DNA of 64,000 bases, taken from assembly GCF_000282615.1 (NCBI RefSeq), contig NZ_AKIY01000182.1:21926-85925 (forward strand). The letters are read 5' to 3'. Both the position numbers and the translations under genes were made by a program. Numbering within the stretch: position 1 is the stretch's first letter; every line of letters begins with the position of its first letter. The stretch is from Bradyrhizobium sp. YR681 (lineage in GTDB: Bacteria; Pseudomonadota; Alphaproteobacteria; Rhizobiales; Xanthobacteraceae). The notes beneath the pieces were generated by a model. The model was given only the letters and a program-made list of their open reading frames with translations. It had not been told where the DNA came from and did not search any database. This document shows, in pieces, positions 16,338 to 25,717 of the stretch.

Positions 16338-17513
16338 ATGAAGACGCAAAAGACCTTGGCCGCGGCCGCCTTGCTACTCGGCACCGCGATGAGCCCTGCC
16401 CTCGCCCAGGAGAAGATCAAGCTGGGTGTGATCGTCACCCTGTCGGGCCCCGCCGCGGCACTGGGCCAGCAGGTTCGCGACGGCTTTGCGCTCGGCGTGA
16501 AGGACCTCGGTGGCAAGATGGGCGGCCGTGACGTCGAGGTCGTCGTCGTCGACGACGAGCTCAAGCCGGATGCGGCGGTGACCAAGGTCAAGGGCCTTCT
16601 GGAACGCGACAAGGTCGACTTCGTGGTCGGTCCGATCTTCTCCAACATCCTCCAGGCTATCCACCGGCCCGTCACGGAATCGAAGACCTTCCTGATCAGC
16701 CCCAATGCCGGCCCGTCGACCTTCGCCGGCAAGGATTGCAACCCGTTCTTCTATGTGACGTCCTATCAGAACGACCAGGTGCACGAGATTCTCGGCAAGG
16801 TCGCGCAGGATCGCGGCTACAAGCGGATGTACCTGATGGTGCCGAACTATCAGGCCGGCAAGGATTCGGTCGCGGGCTTCAAGCTCGACTACAAGGGCGA
16901 GATCGTCGAGGAATCCTACATGCCGCTGAACACGCTGGACTTCCAGCCGGAGCTCTCCAAGATTTCGTCGCAGAAGCCCGATGCGCTGTTCACGTTCATG
17001 CCGGGCGGCCTCGGCGTGAATCTCGTCAAGCAATATCGCCAGGCCGGCCTTGCCGACGCCATTCCGGTGCTCTCGGCTTTCACCGTGGATGAATCGACCT
17101 TGCCCGCGCAGCAGGACGCGGCCGTCGGCATGTTCGGCGGCGCGAACTGGGCGCCCAATCTCGACAATCCCCAGAACAGGAAGTTCGTCGCCGCCTATGA
17201 GGCCGCGTATAATGTCGTGCCCGGCACCTACGCTTTCCAGGCCTATGACGCCGCGATGCTGATCGACAGCGCGATCAAGGGTGTGAAGGGCGACCTCTCC
17301 AGCAAGGACGCCGTTGGAGCCGCGCTGAAGAAGGCGGACTTCACCTCGCTGCGCGGCGCCTTCAAGTTCAACACCAACGGCTATCCGATCCAGGACTTCT
17401 ACCTGACCAAGGTCGCCAAGCGTCCGGACGGCAAGTTCCAGACCGAGATCGTCCAGAAGGTGTTTGAAAATTACGGCGACCGCTATGCCAAGGACTGCAA
17501 AGCGGCGAACTAA
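16338..17513 (+). CDS. ABC transporter solute-binding protein, branched-chain-amino-acid/aromatic type
   Basis: The 391-residue protein has a clear signal peptide (MKTQKTLAAAALLLGTAMSP, cleavage after ALA) and a periplasmic binding fold of the LivK type (KLGVIVTLSGPAAALGQQ). Homologues in aromatic clusters bind benzoate-like acids. The ATG at 16338 has GGGGACAG upstream. No LivHMGF permease or ATPase genes are in this window, so the partner transporter must be elsewhere. A cupin gene follows after 29 bases, and putative MarR operators precede it. Confidence 0.85.
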   Translation: MKTQKTLAAAALLLGTAMSPALAQEKIKLGVIVTLSGPAAALGQQVRDGFALGVKDLGGKMGGRDVEVVVVDDELKPDAAVTKVKGLLERDKVDFVVGPIFSNILQAIHRPVTESKTFLISPNAGPSTFAGKDCNPFFYVTSYQNDQVHEILGKVAQDRGYKRMYLMVPNYQAGKDSVAGFKLDYKGEIVEESYMPLNTLDFQPELSKISSQKPDALFTFMPGGLGVNLVKQYRQAGLADAIPVLSAFTVDESTLPAQQDAAVGMFGGANWAPNLDNPQNRKFVAAYEAAYNVVPGTYAFQAYDAAMLIDSAIKGVKGDLSSKDAVGAALKKADFTSLRGAFKFNTNGYPIQDFYLTKVAKRPDGKFQTEIVQKVFENYGDRYAKDCKAAN

Positions 17514-17542
17514 GCCGCGCGTCGCGTTAAGGGAGGACTGCA

Positions 17543-17998
17543 ATGAAGAGCGAAATCACCGGCATCACGCGGGCCAACGAGGGCATCCAGGGCATTTCCT
17601 GGAACATCCTCGGCCAGACCTATGTGCCGAAGAGCAACACCGAGCACAGCTTCTCCTGGCACGCGACGCTGCCGCCGGGCACATTCGTGCCGCCGCACAT
17701 CCATCCTGACCAGGACGAGTATCTCTACATGCTGGAGGGCAAGCTCGACTTCATGCTCGGTGATTCGGAGTCGCAGGCAACTGCCGGCGACCTGATCCGG
17801 CTCGGCATGGGCGTGCCGCACGGCATCTTCAACAAGTCGGAGCAGACCGCAAAAGTGCTGTTCTGGGTCTCGCCGACCCGCAAGCTGTTCGACCTGTTCT
17901 GGGGCCTTCACAACATGAAGGAGCAGAAGCCGGAGGACGTGGTGGCGATGGCGGCCGAGTTCAACATCCACTTCCTGCCGCCGCCTCCCGGCGGCTAG
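17543..17998 (+). CDS. Single-domain cupin protein
   Basis: The 151-residue protein has the two cupin motifs: PPHIHPDQDEYLYMLEGKLD, with the usual two histidines and a glutamate, and PHGIFNKSEQ with the third histidine. It is probably a small metal-binding protein. It could be a dioxygenase-like or isomerase-type auxiliary enzyme in the aromatic pathway, but it is too short for a gentisate dioxygenase. It follows the binding-protein gene closely. Confidence 0.75.
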   Translation: MKSEITGITRANEGIQGISWNILGQTYVPKSNTEHSFSWHATLPPGTFVPPHIHPDQDEYLYMLEGKLDFMLGDSESQATAGDLIRLGMGVPHGIFNKSEQTAKVLFWVSPTRKLFDLFWGLHNMKEQKPEDVVAMAAEFNIHFLPPPPGG

Positions 17999-18007
17999 CA
18001 GCGAGCC

Positions 18008-19258
18008 TTAACCGCGCACCGCTGCCAGTCCCGGCACTGCGGCGAAGCCGGCCTTGGTGGCATAGCCGCGTACGATCGCCTCGCGCTGAGAATAGCTCAG
18101 CACGTTCTCAACATTGTCGAAGCCGTCGGGCGCGAGTTGCTCGACGGCGTCGATGACGCCCTCGGGGCCACCGCGCCGGTTGGAGCGGACGATATCCGCG
18201 GTCATCGGCAGGCGCTTCTTCTCATACTCGAGCAGCGCCTGACGCGGATGCTCGGCCCGCACCAGCGCGTCGGCAAGGCAGCGCGCATCGAGGATTGCCT
18301 GCGAGGCACCGTTCGAGCCGACCGGATACATCGGGTGCGCGGCATCGCCGAGCAGTGTGACGCGGCCCGACGACCAATAGGGCAAGGGATCGCGGTCGCA
18401 GGTCGGATATTCGTAGAATTCGGGCGTTGCCGAGATCAGGCTCTTCACGTCGATATAGGGCACCGAGAAGCGCGCCACATGCGGCATCAGTTCCTCGCGC
18501 CGGCCCGGCCGCGACCAGTCTTCTTTCCGCGGCGGTGGCGCATTGCCCTCGCCGACCTTCACCAGCACCGCCCAATTCGTCAGGCGGCTCGCGGGGCTCG
18601 ATCCCTCCGCGATCGGATAGATCACCACCTTGGCATTGAGGCCACCGGCCACGATCATCGACTTGCCGGTGAGGAACAGCGGCCAGTCGCGCGCACCGCG
18701 CCATAGCATCAAACCGTTCCAGCACGGCGGCCCCTCGTTCGGAAACAGCGTGTCGCGAACACGCGAGTGGATGCCATCAGCACCGATCAGAATATCGCCG
18801 CGCACAGTGTGGATGTGTGCGCCCGCGCGATCGAAGAAATAGGCGGTGACACCGCCCTCGTCCTGCATGAACGCGCCGAGCCGGCAGCCGGTGTGGATTG
18901 CGTCGTGCCCAAGTCGCTCCTCGACGGCACGATGGATGACGCCCTGAAGTCGGCCGCGGTGAATCGAGAATTGCGGCACGTCGTGGCCGGCGTCGACGCC
19001 GCGGGCTTCACGCCAGACTTCCTGGCCGTGACGATTGAGGTAGTAGAGCTGATCGGTGCGGATCGCGACGTCGTCGAGCTTCTGGAGCAGGCCGAGGCCC
19101 GCGAGCTCGCGCATGGCATGCGGCAACGTGTTGATGCCGACGCCAAGCTCACGGATGGTATCGGCCTGCTCGAAAATCTCGCACCCGATGCCGCGCGAGC
19201 GCAGCATCAATGCCGTGGTGAGACCACCGATACCGCCACCGACGATAATCGCCTTCAT
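18008..19258 (-). CDS. FAD-dependent aromatic-ring monooxygenase, salicylate-hydroxylase-like
   Basis: The 416-residue flavoprotein starts with the dinucleotide-binding motif GGGIGGLTTALMLRSRGI, has the DG motif in LIGADGIHSRVRDTLFP, and the second FAD motif in VTLLGDAAHPMYPVGSNG. It would hydroxylate a phenolic or amino-aromatic acid with NAD(P)H and O2. The ATG at 19258 is preferred over an in-frame GTG at 19273. It lies 53 bases downstream of the monooxygenase/reductase gene on the same strand, so the two are probably co-transcribed. Confidence 0.85.
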   Translation of the reverse strand: MKAIIVGGGIGGLTTALMLRSRGIGCEIFEQADTIRELGVGINTLPHAMRELAGLGLLQKLDDVAIRTDQLYYLNRHGQEVWREARGVDAGHDVPQFSIHRGRLQGVIHRAVEERLGHDAIHTGCRLGAFMQDEGGVTAYFFDRAGAHIHTVRGDILIGADGIHSRVRDTLFPNEGPPCWNGLMLWRGARDWPLFLTGKSMIVAGGLNAKVVIYPIAEGSSPASRLTNWAVLVKVGEGNAPPPRKEDWSRPGRREELMPHVARFSVPYIDVKSLISATPEFYEYPTCDRDPLPYWSSGRVTLLGDAAHPMYPVGSNGASQAILDARCLADALVRAEHPRQALLEYEKKRLPMTADIVRSNRRGGPEGVIDAVEQLAPDGFDNVENVLSYSQREAIVRGYATKAGFAAVPGLAAVRG

Positions 19259-19311
19259 CGCCCTCAACTCCACTCAATACACAGGCAACGAGGTTAACGT
19301 CGCACGGGCGG

Positions 19312-21663
19312 TCACTCCGCCGCAAGCGGCTTTGTCGCCTCCGCCTTGAGTTCGGCCCGGGTCTTGGGCTTAGCCTTAATTCGCAGCTCCTCGAGATCCT
19401 GCCTGTCGCGCACGCTGTTGCGGAAAATCTGCTCCTTGCCGGGCAGATATTGCGGCGGGCAGAAGGCGCCATCTGCCCCGTACCAGGCCGCCGCCCTCAT
19501 CGTGAAGGACGGGTCGACCAGATGGGGGCGCCCCAGCGCAACAAGATCCGCCCGTCCGGCGGCCAAAATGGTGTTGGCCTGGTCTGCCGTCGTGATGTTG
19601 CCGACGCACATGGTGGCCACACGCGCCTCGTTGCGGACCTGGTCGGAAAACGGCGTCTGGAACATGCGGCCATAGACCGGCTGCGCGTCACGCACGGTTT
19701 GTCCGGTCGAGACGTCGACGAGATCGACGCCGGCCTCCGCAAAAGCGCGCGCAATGGCCACCGCATCATCACCGGTGATACCGCCGTCCGCCCAGTCGGT
19801 CGCGGAAATGCGCACCGACATCGGCTTGTGCGACGGCCACACCGCCCGCAGCGCCTCGAAGATTTCCAGCGGGAAGCGCAGACGATTGGCGAGCGATCCG
19901 CCATAATCGTCCGTACGGGTGTTGGTCAGCGGGGAGATGAAGCTTGCGAGCAGGTAGCCGTGGGCGCAATGCAATTCCAGCATATCGAAGCCGCAGCGCT
20001 CGCCGCGCTCAGCCGCCGCCACGAAGGAGTCTCTCACCGCACTCATCCCGGCGCGATCGAGCTCGCGCGGCACCTGGCTATCAGGGAAATAGGGCAAAGG
20101 CGAAGCCGAGAATACCTCCCAGCCCCCCTCCTCCAGTGGACGATCCATGCCGTCCCACATCAACCTGGTTGCACCCTTGCGGCCGGCATGGCCCAGCTGA
20201 AGGCAGATTTTTGCGGCCGAGTTGCCATGGACGAAATCCACGATGCGCCGCCACGCGGCCTCCTGCTCGTCGTTCCAGATACCGGCACAGCCGGGCGTGA
20301 TCCGGGCGTCGCGGCTGACGCAGGTCATCTCCGTGAAGATCAGGCCGGCACCGCCAATCGCCCGCGATCCATAGTGCACCAGGTGAAAATCACCCGGCAC
20401 GCCCTCCTTCGCCGAGTACATGCACATCGGCGACACGACGGCCCGGTTGGCGATCTCCATCTCGCGCAGACGGAACGGCTGGAACAACGGCACGATCGGC
20501 TTCCCGGTGTCGACGTCAAAACCGCGGTCGCGCACCTGCCTGGCAAAGGACTTCTCCACCTCGACAACAAAATCCGGCGCGCGCAGCTTCAGATTGTCAT
20601 AGGTGATCGCCTTCGAGCGCGTCATCACGCCGAAGGCGAATTGCACCGGATCGAACTCCCAGAAGCGATCGACATGTTCGAACCAGACCAGCGAGACGTC
20701 AGCGGCATGCTGCGTCTTCTCCACCTCTTCACGGCGGCCATGCTCGTAGACGTCCAACGCGGCCTCGATGTCGGGTGCCTTCGCCATCGCCTCGGCCAGC
20801 GCGATCGCGTCTTCCATCGCGAGCTTGGTGCCGGAGCCGATCGAGAAATGGGCGCTCGCCTTGGCATCGCCGAGCAGCACCATGTTGTCCTTGACCCAGC
20901 GCTTGCTGCGGATCATCGGAAAGTTGCGCCACATCGAGCGATTGGTGAGCAGCTTGTGCCCCTCGAGGAACCAGCCAAAAATCTCAGCCATTCGAGCCGC
21001 GGACTGGGTCTCGTTCAGGCCCGTCAACCCTGCTCGCTCGAAAGTCTGCGGATCCGTCTCGAATATCCAGGTCGAGTGCCCGGCCTCGTATTGGTACGCG
21101 TGGGCGATGAACGGGCCCCACTCGGTCTCCTGGAAGATGAAGGTGAAGGCATCGAGCGGCCTGGTCGAGCCCATCCAGGCGAACTTGTTGGAGCGGAGGT
21201 CGACTTCGGGCTGAAAGTGATCGAGATACTTCTCGCGGAAGCGACTGTTAATGCCGTCGGCCAGCAGGATGAGATCGGCATCGGCGAAACGGGATTCGTC
21301 ATCGACATCCACCTCGAAATGCAGCGTGACACCGAGCTCCATGGCGCGCTCCTGGAGGATCAGGAGCAGCTTCTGCCGTGAGCAGCCGCAAAAACCGTTG
21401 CCACCGACCCGATGGACAGTGCCGCGGAAATGCACGGCGATGTCGTCCCAGTACGCAAACTCCTGGGTGATGCGGCGATAGCTCGGAAGATCGTGCTTCT
21501 CGAAATTGTCCAGCGTGGCGTCGGAGAACACCACGCCGAATCCGAACGTATCGTCGGCGCGGTTACGCTCATGCACGGTGACGTCCGCGCTGGGACGCTG
21601 CTTCTTCAGCAGGATCGCTGCGTAGAGACCCGCAGGTCCGCCACCGATGATCGCGACTTTCAT
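19312..21663 (-). CDS. Bifunctional aryl-CoA monooxygenase/reductase (2-aminobenzoyl-CoA or salicylyl-CoA type)
   Basis: The 783-residue protein fuses an FAD monooxygenase (about 1-370; [42 protein letters not shown]) to an old-yellow-enzyme domain (about 395-760; [25 protein letters not shown]). This architecture and length match the 2-aminobenzoyl-CoA monooxygenase/reductase of Azoarcus evansii and annotated salicylyl-CoA 5-hydroxylases. The former hydroxylates and then reduces the ring of the CoA ester, giving a non-aromatic product for beta-oxidation. No gentisate-pathway gene is nearby, which favours the aminobenzoyl-CoA route. Confidence 0.87.
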   Translation of the reverse strand: MKVAIIGGGPAGLYAAILLKKQRPSADVTVHERNRADDTFGFGVVFSDATLDNFEKHDLPSYRRITQEFAYWDDIAVHFRGTVHRVGGNGFCGCSRQKLLLILQERAMELGVTLHFEVDVDDESRFADADLILLADGINSRFREKYLDHFQPEVDLRSNKFAWMGSTRPLDAFTFIFQETEWGPFIAHAYQYEAGHSTWIFETDPQTFERAGLTGLNETQSAARMAEIFGWFLEGHKLLTNRSMWRNFPMIRSKRWVKDNMVLLGDAKASAHFSIGSGTKLAMEDAIALAEAMAKAPDIEAALDVYEHGRREEVEKTQHAADVSLVWFEHVDRFWEFDPVQFAFGVMTRSKAITYDNLKLRAPDFVVEVEKSFARQVRDRGFDVDTGKPIVPLFQPFRLREMEIANRAVVSPMCMYSAKEGVPGDFHLVHYGSRAIGGAGLIFTEMTCVSRDARITPGCAGIWNDEQEAAWRRIVDFVHGNSAAKICLQLGHAGRKGATRLMWDGMDRPLEEGGWEVFSASPLPYFPDSQVPRELDRAGMSAVRDSFVAAAERGERCGFDMLELHCAHGYLLASFISPLTNTRTDDYGGSLANRLRFPLEIFEALRAVWPSHKPMSVRISATDWADGGITGDDAVAIARAFAEAGVDLVDVSTGQTVRDAQPVYGRMFQTPFSDQVRNEARVATMCVGNITTADQANTILAAGRADLVALGRPHLVDPSFTMRAAAWYGADGAFCPPQYLPGKEQIFRNSVRDRQDLEELRIKAKPKTRAELKAEATKPLAAE

Positions 21664-21694
21664 GGGAGCCTCACCAATTGACCCGCGGAAATTA

Positions 21695-21713
21695 CTTTAA
21701 TCCTAAAATAATT
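21695..21713 (-). promoter_or_regulatory. Putative MarR operator before the monooxygenase/reductase gene
   Basis: CTTTAATCCTAAAATAATT matches the shared element closely, with a TTTA-N4-TAAA core. It lies 32-50 bases upstream of the ATG at 21663, inside the short gap after the enoyl-CoA-hydratase gene, suggesting an internal promoter. Confidence 0.55.
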
Positions 21714-21761
21714 TCGCGCAAGTCCCCGTCAGAGGCCCTCCCGTCGTAGGGGCTCGCCGGC

Positions 21762-22598
21762 TCAGTCGCCCCTGAAGACCGGCTTGACCTTGTTGGCGAA
21801 AGCCCCGAAGGCGCGCTCGAAATCGGCAGTCGTCATGCACAGGGCCTGGGCAATGGCTTCCGCCTCGATCGCCTCTTCCACCGACATCGCCCATTCCATC
21901 GCCAGCATTCGCTTGGTCATGGTGTTACCGAAGGTCGGACCCTCCGCGACCTGCTTGGCCAGCAGCTGCGCCTGGGGCAGGACCTGCTCCGGCGTGACGA
22001 TGCGGCTGAAGAAGCCCCAGCGCTCGCCCTCCTCCGCGGTCATGAATCGGCCGGTATAGAGCAGCTCGGAGGCGCGCGACTGGCCGATGATCCGCGGCAG
22101 GATCGCGCAGGCGCCCATGTCGCAGCCGCCAAGTCCGACCTTGTTGAACAGGAACGCGACCTTTGCGCCACTCGCCGCGAGCCGCATATCGGAAGCCATC
22201 GCGATGATCGCGCCTGCGCCGGCGCAGATGCCCTCGACCGCAGCCACGATCGGCTGCGGGCAGGCCCGCATCGCCTTCACGAGATCGCCGGTCATCCGCG
22301 TAAAGGCCGTCAACCCCTTGGTGCCCATCTTCACGAGCGGACCGATGATCTCGAACACGTCGCCGCCGGACGAGAAATTGCCACCGGCGCCGGTGACGAC
22401 GACGGCCTTGACCGCGTCGTCAAATGCGCAGGCGCGGAAGAAATCCGTCAGTTCCCGATAGCTCTCGAAGGTCAGTGGATTCTTTCGTTCAGGACGATTG
22501 AGCGTCACGGTGGCGACGCCGTCGACCACCGCCAGCAGGAAATGCTGCGGCGAGTAATCTGCGAGCGGCACGGTGACGGGATTGGCTGGTCTGCTCAT
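21762..22598 (-). CDS. Enoyl-CoA hydratase/isomerase (crotonase) family protein
   Basis: The 278-residue protein has the crotonase oxyanion-hole motif [10 protein letters not shown] and a second [19 protein letters not shown]. At the usual second catalytic glutamate position it reads [13 protein letters not shown], with aspartate available instead. This is reminiscent of crotonases that open alicyclic rings or cyclise. The ATG at 22598 is used because the preceding 41 in-frame codons overlap the SDR terminus. It lies 43 bases after the SDR gene, in the same operon as the monooxygenase. Confidence 0.86.
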   Translation of the reverse strand: MSRPANPVTVPLADYSPQHFLLAVVDGVATVTLNRPERKNPLTFESYRELTDFFRACAFDDAVKAVVVTGAGGNFSSGGDVFEIIGPLVKMGTKGLTAFTRMTGDLVKAMRACPQPIVAAVEGICAGAGAIIAMASDMRLAASGAKVAFLFNKVGLGGCDMGACAILPRIIGQSRASELLYTGRFMTAEEGERWGFFSRIVTPEQVLPQAQLLAKQVAEGPTFGNTMTKRMLAMEWAMSVEEAIEAEAIAQALCMTTADFERAFGAFANKVKPVFRGD

Positions 22599-22641
22599 GC
22601 GATCTCCTTGGCTTCGTTGTTCCGCGTCTTCGCCACGCGCG

Positions 22642-23403
22642 CTAGATCTCGCCACCGGCAACCGCGATCGCCTGCCCGGTGATTGCACTGGCGCCGTCGC
22701 CGCACAACCAAAGCACGGCATCGGCGACTTCCTGAGGTGAGATCAGCCGTCCCTGCGGATTGTGCTTCGCTAGCTCGGCAATCGCCTGCTCGCGGGTCCG
22801 GCCGGTCTTCTTCATGATGTTCTCGATGCTGCCGGCGACGAGATCGGTATCGGTGAACCCGGGACAGACCGCATTCACGGTCACGTTGCTGCCGGCCATC
22901 TCAAGAGCCAGCGAACGCACGAGACCGACCACAGCGTGCTTTGCGGCTGAGTACGCGCTGACATAGGCGTACCCCTTCAGCCCCGCGGTCGAGGCGACTG
23001 CGACGATGCGGCCGTAGGGACGATCCTTCATCCCCGGAAGCACGCAACCGATCGCATGGACCACCCCCATGAAATTGACATCCATCATGCGCGCAAAAAG
23101 GGCACTGTCGGATTTCGCAAACGGCGCGGATTCCGCGCTGCCTGCGTTGGCGATCAGGATATCGATCGGCTTTCGAGCACTCGCTTCAGCGATAGCGGCC
23201 TTCAACAAAGTCTCGTTCGAGACATCGGCGACGGCCGCAAAATGCGCCGCGCCCGCGCCAACCGCCTCTTCGAGAGCGGCGGCGTTCCGGCCGAGCACCG
23301 TTACGGTCGCACCGGCGCGGACGAGAGATGCCGCAATCGCGCGGCCGATACCGCGGCCGCCACCGGTCACCAGCGCGTGCGGCGAATGCGACAATCCGGA
23401 CAT
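22642..23403 (-). CDS. SDR-family dehydrogenase (3-hydroxyacyl-CoA dehydrogenase-like)
   Basis: The 253-residue protein is a classical SDR with TGGGRGIG near the N-terminus, NAG, the catalytic serine in [10 protein letters not shown] and YSAAK. Numerous SDRs with this pattern oxidise 3-hydroxyacyl-CoA or alicyclic alcohols. Leading an operon with a crotonase and the aryl-CoA monooxygenase/reductase, it probably handles a ring-reduced CoA intermediate. A putative MarR operator is 41-60 bases upstream. Confidence 0.87.
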   Translation of the reverse strand: MSGLSHSPHALVTGGGRGIGRAIAASLVRAGATVTVLGRNAAALEEAVGAGAAHFAAVADVSNETLLKAAIAEASARKPIDILIANAGSAESAPFAKSDSALFARMMDVNFMGVVHAIGCVLPGMKDRPYGRIVAVASTAGLKGYAYVSAYSAAKHAVVGLVRSLALEMAGSNVTVNAVCPGFTDTDLVAGSIENIMKKTGRTREQAIAELAKHNPQGRLISPQEVADAVLWLCGDGASAITGQAIAVAGGEI

Positions 23404-23443
23404 GCGCTAGCTCCCTGGGATCTGCTGATCGTTCCTTGGATAT

Positions 23444-23463
23444 ATTTTAACCTTCAAGTTTTT
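23444..23463 (-). promoter_or_regulatory. Putative MarR operator before the SDR operon
   Basis: ATTTTAACCTTCAAGTTTTT resembles the shared element and shares the CTTCAA core with those at 16112-16199. It is the more degenerate of the two elements in this divergent region. Confidence 0.4.
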
Positions 23464-23524
23464 GCAACGAAAGCGCAGATCGACGCCGCGCGCATTGCGG
23501 CTCGAGGGACCGGCCCGAAAATTG

Positions 23525-23542
23525 CTTTAAGTATAAAATTAT
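23525..23542 (+). promoter_or_regulatory. Putative MarR operator before the hydrolase/acyl-CoA dehydrogenase gene
   Basis: CTTTAAGTATAAAATTAT has the TTTA-N4-TAAA core and AT-rich tail, and lies 58-75 bases before the ATG at 23600. Confidence 0.5.
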
Positions 23543-23599
23543 CTCTTCCCATCCCTCACAGGCCTGTTAGCATCGACCGGCCAAGCCAAAGGATGTCGC

Positions 23600-25717
23600 G
23601 TGTCGCAGCCTTCGCCAATGATAACAAAGGACGGACGCTTCGCCTATGAAGCCGCGGGGGACCCGGACGCGCCACCTCTGATTTTCCTGCATGGCATCGG
23701 CGGCGCGGCGCGGGCCTGGCGACAGCAGCTTGCCACATTCGGCAATCGCTTCCGCGCGATCGCATGGGACATGCCGGGCTATGGCGGGTCGGCGCCGCTC
23801 CCCATCGTCAGCATTGCCGCTCTGGCGGGGGCGCTCCAGCAATTCATCGAGCAGCTTGGCGCCAGCAGGCCCATTCTCGTCGGCCATTCGATCGGCGGCA
23901 TGATCGTCCAGAAATGGCTGGTGCAATCGCCGAAACTTGCGCGCGCTGTGGTGCTGGCACAGACCAGCCCGGCCTTCGGCAAGGCTGATGGTGACTGGCA
24001 AAAGTCGTTCATCGCCGCGCGGCTTGGGCCGCTTGACCGGGGCGAGACGATGACGTCGCTGGCGCCTTCGCTGGTCAAGGAACTTGTCGGTGACGATCCT
24101 GATCCCCAGGGAATGGAGCTTGCTCGCGCATGCATGGGAAGTGTCCCCGAGGCCAGCTATCGCGCCATGATGCTCGCCCTTATCGGGTTCGATCAGCGCA
24201 GCACGCTCAAGGACATTTCCGTGCCCACGCTGCTGCTGTCTGGCTCCAAGGACAACAACGCACCGGCGCCGATGATGGCAAAGACGGCGACCTACATTCC
24301 GTCGGCGGAATATGTCGAACTGGCCGGCGTCGGCCATCTCGCCAATCTTGAACGCCCTGATGCCTTTGACGAAGCCCTCGGCCGGTTCCTGAATTCAGTC
24401 GCGACCAAAACGGAAGGCGAGCGCGCCATGACCATGCAAGTCAGCAAGAACATCGGCGCAACCGACCAGGTCGCGTTGGATGTGCCGATCTTCGATCCCG
24501 TCGCATTTCGCCTGAGCGATGAACAGGCCGGCATCATCGCCCGGGCACGAGAGATTGGCCAGAGCGTGTTCGCCGGTCGCGCTGCGACCTACGATCGCGA
24601 AGCGATCTTCCCCACCGAGAATTACCGCGACCTGCATCGCGTCGGCTTGCTCGGCATCGCCATTCCCAGGAAACACGGTGGGTTTGGCGCAAACTACCAG
24701 ACTTATGCCTTGGCAGCCGCCGAGATCGGCCGCTATTGCGGCGCGACGGCGCTCACCTGGAACATGCATGTCTGCTCGACCCTGTGGTCGGGCCCCCTCG
24801 CCGACGATCTCGACATGGACGCGGAGACCCGCGCCGAGCACGAGCGGCGTCGCGCCGTCCACTACAAGCGCATCGTCGAGGACGGCGCGATCTATTCGCA
24901 GCCCTTCTCCGAGGGAGGTGCTGCGGCTGCGGGCGGCGTCGCCTTCGGGACGGAAGCAAAGCCCGTGGCGGGTGGCTGGGTCGTCAACGGCAAGAAGATT
25001 TTTGCATCGCTCTCCGGTCACGCCGACTATTACGGCGTGCTTTGCACCGAGATCGAGGCAGGTGAGAAGGCCTCGCGCCGCAACACCCTTTACCTCGCCA
25101 TCTCCGCAAAGTCGGAAGGTGTTTCCGTCGTCGGCGACTGGGATCCACTCGGCATGCGCGGCACGGTCTCGCGGACGCTATTGTTCAAGGACGTGTTCGT
25201 GCCGGACGATTCTGCGCTGATGCCGCGCGGCGTCTATTTTCAGGCCGCGATGCGCTGGCCGCACATGTTTCTGACGCTGTCGCCGACTTATATGGGCCTC
25301 GCGCAAGCGGCCTATGATTTCACCGTGCGTTACTTGCGCGGCGAGGTGCCGGGCATGCCGCCGGTCAAGCGCCGGATGTACCCGACCAAGCAGATCGCGG
25401 TTGCGCAGATGCAGATCAAGCTCGAGCAGATCAAGGCGATCTGGTTCCAGGCTGTTACCGAAGCGCGCGCGAATCCGAGCAAGGAGCAGGTGCTCCGCGC
25501 CTATGCCGCGCAATATTCAGTGATGGAGGGCGCCAATGAGCTGGCCACGCTCGCGATCCGCACCTGCGGCGGCCAGGCCATGCTTCGATCGCTGCCGCTG
25601 GAGCGCATCTATCGCGACAGCCGCTGCGGCTCGCTGATGCTGCCCTGGACGGCCGAGCTCTGCCTCGACCGGATCGGGCGTGAGGCGCTGTACGAGGCTG
25701 GCGAAACGGACGATTGA
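23600..25717 (+). CDS. Fused alpha/beta hydrolase and acyl-CoA dehydrogenase
   Basis: One open frame of 705 residues encodes an alpha/beta hydrolase (about 1-270; nucleophile in GHSIGG, acid in SGSKDNNAP, histidine in GVGHLANLERP) followed directly by an acyl-CoA dehydrogenase (about 285-705; QPFSEGGAAAAGG, GMRGTVSRTL, MEGANELATL). The two are usually separate proteins. At the joint the frame reads EGERAMTMQVSKN, and the DNA before that ATG resembles a ribosome site (GGAAGGCGAG), so a separate dehydrogenase could also be made internally. A thioesterase or ring-opening hydrolase linked to a dehydrogenase suits the CoA pathway. A lost stop codon or sequencing error is the alternative. Confidence 0.82.
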   Translation: MSQPSPMITKDGRFAYEAAGDPDAPPLIFLHGIGGAARAWRQQLATFGNRFRAIAWDMPGYGGSAPLPIVSIAALAGALQQFIEQLGASRPILVGHSIGGMIVQKWLVQSPKLARAVVLAQTSPAFGKADGDWQKSFIAARLGPLDRGETMTSLAPSLVKELVGDDPDPQGMELARACMGSVPEASYRAMMLALIGFDQRSTLKDISVPTLLLSGSKDNNAPAPMMAKTATYIPSAEYVELAGVGHLANLERPDAFDEALGRFLNSVATKTEGERAMTMQVSKNIGATDQVALDVPIFDPVAFRLSDEQAGIIARAREIGQSVFAGRAATYDREAIFPTENYRDLHRVGLLGIAIPRKHGGFGANYQTYALAAAEIGRYCGATALTWNMHVCSTLWSGPLADDLDMDAETRAEHERRRAVHYKRIVEDGAIYSQPFSEGGAAAAGGVAFGTEAKPVAGGWVVNGKKIFASLSGHADYYGVLCTEIEAGEKASRRNTLYLAISAKSEGVSVVGDWDPLGMRGTVSRTLLFKDVFVPDDSALMPRGVYFQAAMRWPHMFLTLSPTYMGLAQAAYDFTVRYLRGEVPGMPPVKRRMYPTKQIAVAQMQIKLEQIKAIWFQAVTEARANPSKEQVLRAYAAQYSVMEGANELATLAIRTCGGQAMLRSLPLERIYRDSRCGSLMLPWTAELCLDRIGREALYEAGETDD

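Noticed and set aside
17543..17998. Cupin as gentisate 1,2-dioxygenase
   Set aside because: At 151 residues with one cupin domain it is too short, and no maleylpyruvate isomerase or hydrolase is nearby.
19450..21381. 643-residue plus-strand frame opposite the monooxygenase/reductase gene
   Set aside because: The minus-strand protein has FAD and old-yellow-enzyme motifs, and the plus frame has none.
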